The notes beneath the pieces were generated by a model. It searched no databases. It was not told where the DNA came from and worked only from the letters and a program-made list of their open reading frames with translations. The position numbers and the translations under genes were made by a program. A DNA stretch of 12,920 bases from Euperipatoides rowelli (lineage: Eukaryota; Onychophora; Udeonychophora; Euonychophora; Peripatopsidae), in the NCBI GenBank assembly GCA_003024985.2, contig PXIH01S0016659.1, one strand, 5' to 3'. Each line of letters starts with the position of its first letter. Position 1 is the first letter of the stretch. Shown here piece by piece: positions 7,707 through 12,920 of this stretch.

Positions 7707-8385
7707 CCAAGAGCGCCTCACCAAGCAAGCCCCCCCCCCCTATTTCTTGTCAAAACATAGGTATATAGCGCCATNGCTGAACAAGAGCGCCATCACTGTA
7801 CTTTGACTTTTTTATCACTCTGAAGGAAATCCAAGGGTAACTTCTCATGCAAGGGCGCCCCCCCTAGATTTTTGCTTCATTTTACCTCATCTAAGGTTCA
7901 GGACAGTGTATCCATACAAGAGCGCATGTAAAAATTTTCATGTCACCATCTGACATTATGATGCTGTGATGTCATTTTTATGTGATTTACATCATATAGA
8001 TAAATATAGCTTCTGTAAATAACGTTGAATCATCATAAACAGAACGAAAGAGGCCTGTAAATTAAAAAGTGAAAGTTTTAAAGTTTTAACTTACATGGCG
8101 CTCTTACTTGGCACATATATCGGCCAACCTCTATTGGTGTGTGACATCATGTTTTAGTGTGTACCAGCCAATTTCCTAAAGTTTTGGGAAGCATGTCCAA
8201 GCAAGGGCGCCATTTTGAAAAACAATCTTTTTAAAGAATTCTGAGTGTAACCAAGCAAGAACGCCATGTCCATTTTGCAATGCATTGTGGTAAATTTAAG
8301 GTTTACTAGCATGGAGTCGAACAAGGGCGCCCCCTCCCCATTTCCCCCCAAATGAATGATAAGAGCGCAGGCGCCCTTGCTCGGC
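7707..8385. repeat. Cluster of a GC-rich motif, consensus CCRAGCAAGRGCGCCAT
   Basis: About ten copies of a degenerate 12-17 base motif are interspersed here. The GCGC core (or its equivalent) begins at about 7713, 7787, 7855, 7922, 8207, 8261, 8327 and 8365 in plus orientation, and at 8098 and 8371 in minus orientation. A partial AGCGCCAT also occurs at 7767. The fullest copies are CCAAGCAAGGGCGCC (8197) and CCAAGCAAGAACGCC (8251). Several gaps are near 67 bases (68, 67, 66, also 74), which hints at a decayed tandem array. CpG-containing sites are otherwise rare in this window. The minus-strand form ATGGCGCCCTTGCTTGG resembles YY1- or E2F-type sites only loosely. Function is unknown; transposase-binding subterminal repeats, a regulatory cluster or an old minisatellite would all fit. 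Confidence 0.7.
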
Positions 8386-8565
8386 ATTTTACGGTAGTTA
8401 TAGCAAGCCATGCATTTTCAAGCTACAAAAGAATAAAAAAATTTGTCTAAAAAAATTTAAAACTTAGGCAATAAATACTGTGCATTACACATTGTGCAAG
8501 GTGAAACATGTTACTATTTTCAGAATCTAGAAGGTTAGGCTCATTACTGCTGTACCTACTGTAAT

Positions 8566-8648
8566 ATAATCCCAATTTAGGAAAATCAAAAGAAAGCATT
8601 CACCTTATTTTGAAAATCCTAATTTTGACTTTCCATAATTAGGATTAT
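8566..8648. repeat. 26 bp imperfect hairpin, 31 base loop
   Basis: 8566-8591 and the complement of 8623-8648 agree at 22 of 26 positions (ATAATCC, AATT, GGAAA and TCAAAA are shared). A few more pairs extend outward. The size and mild mismatching are like a small foldback element or a microRNA precursor. No other evidence for a transcript exists here. Confidence 0.55.
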
Positions 8649-8944
8649 ACTAGATACATCAGTAACAGAACATAATCTTCTAAATTCTGAAAATAGTATG
8701 TTTTTCAATGTGTGTATGTTATGGATAGAAAATAGCCGTCATTATAAACAACAGTGCAGTAAACTTAAAAATGAATATTATCAATTTAAACCTGAGTATT
8801 TTTAATGTTTTTTCAATTACTTATTTAAAATAACTTAATTTTATTTAACATTCAATAATTTACAGGTAATTCATAATTTACATTGATATGATTTAGGAAC
8901 ACACACATATAGAATATATATTAAATACAGTAAAACAAAAAAAA

Positions 8945-9400
8945 ATGTTTGTCTTATATAGACTCAACAATTTGGAGCATCAATTGATATATTGATTCCT
9001 TGCATATAAAACATTTATAAGACACTTGTTAGAATACTGTTCGATGGTTTGGACAACATCCATAACAGAACGATAAAAACATCAAATAGAAATGCTTCAG
9101 AAAAGGGTCATTAAACTCATTTTGAATAGTCAGTTAAATTATCAAGAGCAATTAAAGCTTGTTAATTTAAAATCCATATCAGACAGAAGATTAAATTCAA
9201 TTAAAAAATTTGCTACTAGTGTATTCCTACAATATCCACAAATTAAACTTCTTACAAATTATGCTACTTCAGGAATAAAAACTAGACACTGTAATAACAT
9301 GAATTTGCCATTCATAAGAACATCAAGATATTTGAAATCTCCAATTATTACTAAGATCAAAATTCTTAATATTTCTTTCTTTTCTTTCTGTTATTTGTAA
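8945..9400 (+). pseudogene. Dead non-LTR retrotransposon: C-terminus of reverse transcriptase ORF
   Basis: One continuous reading frame, interrupted by TGA at 8993-8995 and TAA at 9074-9076, encodes the C-terminal end of a LINE-type reverse transcriptase polyprotein. Recognisable parts are VLYRLNNL, then TFIRHLLEYCSMVW (the family's F-I-R-P-x-L-E-Y-C-S-x-V-W element), then EMLQKRVIKLI and the S-I-S-D-R-R-L block with K-F-A behind it. This is the region behind the catalytic palm and thumb. The YADD catalytic part is absent, so this is a 5'-truncated copy that ends at its natural stop. It lies antisense to the host gene in its largest intron. CR1/Jockey/RTE-like groups share this tail, and I cannot separate them here. 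Confidence 0.85.
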
Positions 9401-9403
9401 AGT

Positions 9404-9502
9404 TTATTCCACATTCTCAATAGAGGGACAGGAATACTAGTTAATGTAATTATAACCTGTATTTAATAATAGTGGTACCAATATACCTCTAATGTGGAAT
9501 AA
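9404..9502. repeat. 11 bp inverted repeat behind the retrotransposon stop
   Basis: TTATTCCACAT at 9404-9414 pairs exactly with ATGTGGAATAA at 9492-9502. The arms begin three bases behind the stop of the reverse transcriptase frame, so the foldback lies in the element's 3' UTR. Some non-LTR elements carry a 3' stem-loop that their own reverse transcriptase recognises. That role here is inference. Confidence 0.6.
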
Positions 9503-11112
9503 CACGATTTAAGAATTACTATCACTTCTCAAATTACATGGTCAATTATTCTAAATAACATGGTTTGCAAAAAAAAAAAAAGTGTATAAATTACATTAAA
9601 TTTAGAATAAAAATAAGACAATGAAACTGTCAAAATGAAAAAGTAATTCATCTTCTAAGCTTTTGTTAATATTATGATAGAGTAATTAATTAATTAATTT
9701 ATTTCCAATTGATTCATATTCTTTATGGGAATATTTTTCTATGAATACGTTATTCATATTAGCCTAAATTCAAATCCATCCCTCGGCTAATACCCAGATC
9801 TAAAGGTGCAATTATTAGCAAGTTAACCTAAAAAGAGGTTAATGAAAAAAATAAAAGAAATGCTGATTTTGATTTCATTACTTCCCTTAACCCTTAGCAT
9901 TTCAATTATTTCCTATGGAAAATTTGTTTTACACATTTATGATTTACATGCTGATTTCCAAGAACACAACCCTAGTGTAAATCAAAAATTAACTACATAT
10001 ACAATATATATTTTAATTTGTAACAGAGGGTCATATACAGTATGCAATCAGCTTCAAAACCATTGATGACCCTTATGATGTGACAATGTAAACAAACTAG
10101 GCAATTAACCATAAAAAATAAATTTACAATTTTTCTCACACCTTTAAAATTCAAATGCTTTAAGATTCAGATCAACTTTGGTAAGTTCAAACTAGAGAGC
10201 CTGTATATGTACAGAGGGTGGTTGCTAATCCCCAAACTTTTTTATTGGTTGATCATTTGACATTAATTTTTTTAGGCTATTTTTCACCCAAAATCCAAGA
10301 TTGTATCTTTTATACAGTATAGTACATTGTGAATATTTTCTGATGTCTAAAAGTTAAGACAATAAAGGTAAGTCAAATTAAGAATATTTTTATTGAATTA
10401 TCTGTTGACTAATAAGCCAATATTTTTTACAAAAAAATAGTCTGACCCCAGTTTTTGAAAATAGTATGCTAATGACTATGACTGATGCTTACAGGCAAAT
10501 CGGAATTGCCCACTATGCGTAGTACGGTGTAAATTTTTCACACCAGGTTGTACAGTAACTCACTGATAGATATACTACCTTTCATAGTTCTCAGAAAATG
10601 TACGAAAATATGAAAGACCGATAAGGAAAAAAGATAAAGGGGACTATCCGGTCTAAGTAACAACTGTTTTTTTTTCACGTTAAATTTTGGAATTTCAAAA
10701 AGTTGAACTCTTCGGCCGCAGGCAACTTTATTTTCATGTTCAAAAACGTGGCTCTATCTTCTTTCTTTGGAACTTCAGTAAGATATAAGGTCAACAAAAC
10801 AAGCACACAAAAAAAAAAAAAAATATTATGCCATATTCGTTTGACGTTTAAATAATAATATGATTTTGAAACATACTATTTTAACCTGATTTTAAAAAAA
10901 AAAAAAAAAACTGTGAAAATAAACTTGAACTAACATGCAAATGTCTCCCGCTAATTTCAGGTAAATACATCACAAAATAAATGAATGCAATAATAGCATG
11001 TTTCGTAGAAATTGACAAAAATTATAGAATGTGGTTTACAAAATATTAATGTTACTTACAAACAGGACTAATAATAAAACATGATATATTTTTTTCTATG
11101 ATTTCATTTAAT

Positions 11113-11190
11113 AATGTTGAATTTTTGTTAGGCACCAACACAGAATAATTGCTGCTTAGCAATTGTGAATGAACAAGTTTGTTCAACATT
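11113..11190. repeat. Nested small inverted repeats
   Basis: An outer pair, AATGTTGAA (11113-11121) and TTCAACATT (11182-11190), encloses a hairpin AATTGCT-GCTT-AGCAATT (11147-11164) and a palindrome GAACAAGTTTGTTC (11171-11184) that competes with the outer stem. A three-stem fold is possible. Short palindromes are frequent in AT-rich DNA, so this may be chance. Confidence 0.4.
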
Positions 11191-12064
11191 TAGCAATAGC
11201 ATCTAACAACTTTACAGGAGATTCCATCAAATATTTTCGATATATGTTTTATTTTTTTTCAAGATTAAATGGTTTTAAATTTTCCACCGTCACATATAAA
11301 TTAACATATTGTTGTTCTATTTTCTGATTTAACCTAGAGACATGAAATCTTTTGTATCTTGAAAATCAAATTGACATTTAATTGGTTGTCAAAGGCAAAA
11401 GGATGCAGCCAGTCGAAAAAAATAACTTTACCATCATGTTATAGTCACTTTAATCCTAATTTATGCAGGATAACTGAAGGTGCATTTAAAAAATAGCTTA
11501 ATTATAAACTATCTATTATTTTTAACAATAAATTAACAATAGTTGTTTTTTTTTTCTATATAAAAAAATTCAAAACATAATGACCATGAAAAACTGCCAA
11601 ATGGTAGACAGTCACAGATTCTTATACATCGCCTCTCTTATGGATGTTAAAGAACTGAGCTTTTCAAACATTCAATTTAAAATAATAGAAATTAACAGGA
11701 AATCTATTATTATTAAACATTATTTACTATAAGTTTTATAAATATTAACTTTGAAATAATGCAAATCAGAGCAGAACTATTTGTCAATACAGAATTCATG
11801 CAATGACAAATACATAAATTACAATAATCTGTTGGCAGTCATTTCAGATAAAACTTTTTTGGATTCTTATTTTTAAATTGTGCACATATACTTAAACATT
11901 AGAAAAAGTGCAAACATGACAAACTAAAGTAGTTTCACAATTTATTCATCTAAATAAATCACACATTTAAACAAGTGTTTATATTAAAATTATAAAGATT
12001 TATGAAAGACGTGAATGTGAGAAATATACTGTAAACCCTAATCAACCAAAATTAACACTTCTAC

Positions 12065-12241
12065 CTGTTGCTAAGAGCCTCTTCTTCTGTTATACCCCAT
12101 CGTAAGTCTACCTCATAAATGTTAATGAAATGTTTCTTTGCTCTTTCACGCAGTTCTGGAAAGACATAACGCACCAAAAGATCTCGTTCACCATGCATAT
12201 CTTTGAATGTAGATGAAATGAAAACACGCACTGTTCTCCAA
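12065..12241 (-). CDS. DUF4062 N-terminal exon of the NACHT gene
   Basis: This 177-base exon encodes the start of a DUF4062 domain. The strand [19 protein letters not shown] is the family hallmark: a beta strand followed by S-S-T-F-x-D-M and an E-R-D turn. It is followed by an F-P-E-L-R-E-R helix and the [13 protein letters not shown] block. The wording is closest to what I know of TEP1-like proteins, where DUF4062 directly precedes the NACHT NTPase. The acceptor is TTTTTTCTAG and the donor is CAG|GTAGAA. Both borders are phase 2, so the exon is symmetric. It begins with the third base of a split codon, which means at least one more coding exon lies upstream. There are no stops or frameshifts. 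Confidence 0.93.
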
Positions 12242-12327
12242 CTAGAAAAAATTAATATATCAATTAAGAATCTGATTTAAAGAATTCATAATAACCAAGC
12301 TGTTTGAAAAACATATATGACTTACAC

Positions 12328-12368
12328 ATTTTTAAGATGAAATTTGGACAACCTTCATTAGTTGTCAT
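12328..12368 (-). CDS. Candidate first coding exon (ATG, 13 codons)
   Basis: An ATG at 12368-12366 opens a short frame of 13 codons plus two bases. It ends at a possible donor AT|GTGTAAGT, and the following 86-base intron ends in a very good acceptor, TTTTTTCTAG. This splice is in phase with the next exon and completes an Ile codon. The drawback is that a stronger-looking GTAAGT donor lies two bases further on and would break the frame. The peptide (starting MTTNEGCPNF) shows no recognisable domain. The frame stays open nine codons upstream of the ATG to a TAA. The true start may instead lie outside the window. Confidence 0.3.
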
Positions 12369-12920
12369 ATTTTGTATATAATCTAGTGTGTCATATTATC
12401 AATTTACATATTTCTTTAAAAGGAAAATGTCTTTAAAATCCCGACAAATTCAGCTAGTCAAAAATATAACTAATTTAATTTAAATTTAAGAAGTAGTTAG
12501 GAAAATGTACTGTGTATAAGCAACAAAAGTGCAACATCCAGAAAAATAAAATTCATTCTGGGAGGGAGGCAGCACTCTTTAGTACTTAGAGCGAAAAATA
12601 TTAAACTGGTAGCTTTTGAAGGGTTAAAATAAATAAAAATCGATGATTAAAATTACTGTATGTATACTGTAAATCAAGTATTTAAAATTCAACTTCAAAT
12701 CACCATTTTAAAAGATTTTAAAAATAATTATGTCAGTTTTCTTTTTAAATGTGGAAACCGATTCATAAAATTTAATAAATAACAGGAGGGGTAAAAAAAA
12801 CAATAAAACAACAGTTTGGTTATATTCTAAATATTCTGAATATCCACAATTATCTACTTGATAATTATATTATGTTTTTGATTAGATAAAATGTATACTT
12901 TAAACTCGATATAAAAGGGA
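12369..12920. other. Right flank, upstream of the candidate first exon
   Basis: I see no convincing coding exon, RNA gene or repeat in this stretch. If the ATG at 12368 is the real start, the promoter would lie here. TATA-like strings are present, but they are uninformative in DNA this rich in A+T. A slightly G+C-richer patch at 12555-12595 has no recognisable content. Confidence 0.4.

Larger units (their letters stand above)
7250..12064. other. Large intron between the two DUF4062 exons
   Basis: The intron is 4815 bases. It holds a 37 bp tandem duplication, the GC-motif cluster, a 26 bp hairpin and a dead retrotransposon end (all listed separately). The rest, including 9510-11100 and 11215-12064, is AT-rich with no frame, repeat or RNA gene I can support. 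A short (TTAA) run lies at about 9688-9700. Confidence 0.6.
73..12368 (-). other. Gene model: DUF4062-NACHT (TEP1/NPHP3-like) STAND NTPase
   Basis: This entry joins the exons listed separately. Read on the minus strand, the five firm exons keep one frame across four introns (junction phases 2, 2, 0 and 2), and every border is GT-AG. With the optional first and last exons the product would be 461 residues: DUF4062 at about 15-150, a linker with a YPC-WGG motif at about 180-230, Walker A at 284-291 and Walker B ending in D379. Proteins of this class (TEP1, NPHP3, NWD) are cytoplasmic signal-transduction ATPases that usually carry WD40 or TPR repeats behind the NACHT domain. No such repeats are visible here. 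Either the gene is a short variant, or the last exon is wrong and the gene continues past base 1. Intron sizes are about 285, 1281, 2208, 2235 and 4815 bases. Ligand and role cannot be read from the sequence. Confidence 0.85.

Noticed and set aside
7524-7724. Minus-strand 66-codon frame
   Set aside because: It overlaps the tandem duplication and the first GC-rich motif; no protein features.
7707-8385. CRISPR-like array
   Set aside because: The repeats are short, degenerate, in both orientations and unevenly spaced, and the setting is a eukaryotic intron.
8154-8411. Minus-strand open frame of 85 codons through the motif cluster (MAPLLG-like repeats in the peptide)
   Set aside because: The peptide repeats are simply the GC-rich DNA motif read in frame. 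Other copies of the motif fall in other frames or on the other strand, so coding is unlikely.
9842-10066. Plus-strand 74-codon frame with a signal-peptide-like start (MKKIKEMLILISLL)
   Set aside because: The composition follows the local A+T content, there is no homology I recognise, and the hydrophobic start is what AT-rich DNA gives by chance.

Overview
The window looks like intron-rich nuclear DNA from an AT-rich invertebrate animal. It carries one clear gene, on the minus strand, split into small exons with canonical GT-AG borders. The long introns hold decayed transposable elements, homopolymer runs and foldbacks. Nothing suggests a prokaryote, plasmid or organelle. The clade is not fixed by the sequence. 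The gene belongs to a family that is expanded in cnidarians, molluscs and invertebrate deuterostomes, but naming a phylum would be a guess. Base 7775 is an N, so this is draft assembly.

The gene runs right to left, roughly 12368 to 73. Five exons (12065-12241, 7007-7249, 4351-4771, 1967-2142, 538-685) join in frame at every junction. They encode a DUF4062 domain followed by the front half of a NACHT/STAND NTPase (Walker A GKPGSGKT, Walker B FIIIDGLD), as in TEP1 and NPHP3 relatives. A sixth exon (73-252) fits in phase and ends in a stop with AATAAA signals close behind. A small first exon (12328-12368) with an ATG is possible. With both ends accepted, the product is a compact protein of 461 residues without WD40 or TPR repeats. 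Otherwise the gene continues beyond the left edge and perhaps the right.

Intron contents, left to right: 686-1966 has a G15/C11 inverted repeat and two diverged direct repeats. 2143-4350 has a 10-bp-stem hairpin next to two copies of a ~60 bp repeat that lie 951 bp apart and enclose a GC-richer segment with a Met-less open frame. 4772-7006 has a GC-richer segment with coding-like frames and a 700 bp hAT-type non-autonomous element with an 8 bp target-site duplication. 7250-12064 has a 37 bp tandem duplication, a cluster of about ten copies of a GC-rich motif (consensus CCRAGCAAGRGCGCCAT), a 26 bp imperfect hairpin, and the 3' end of a dead non-LTR retrotransposon.

The least explained structure is the motif cluster at about 7707-8385. 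No CRISPR array, rRNA or convincing tRNA was found.
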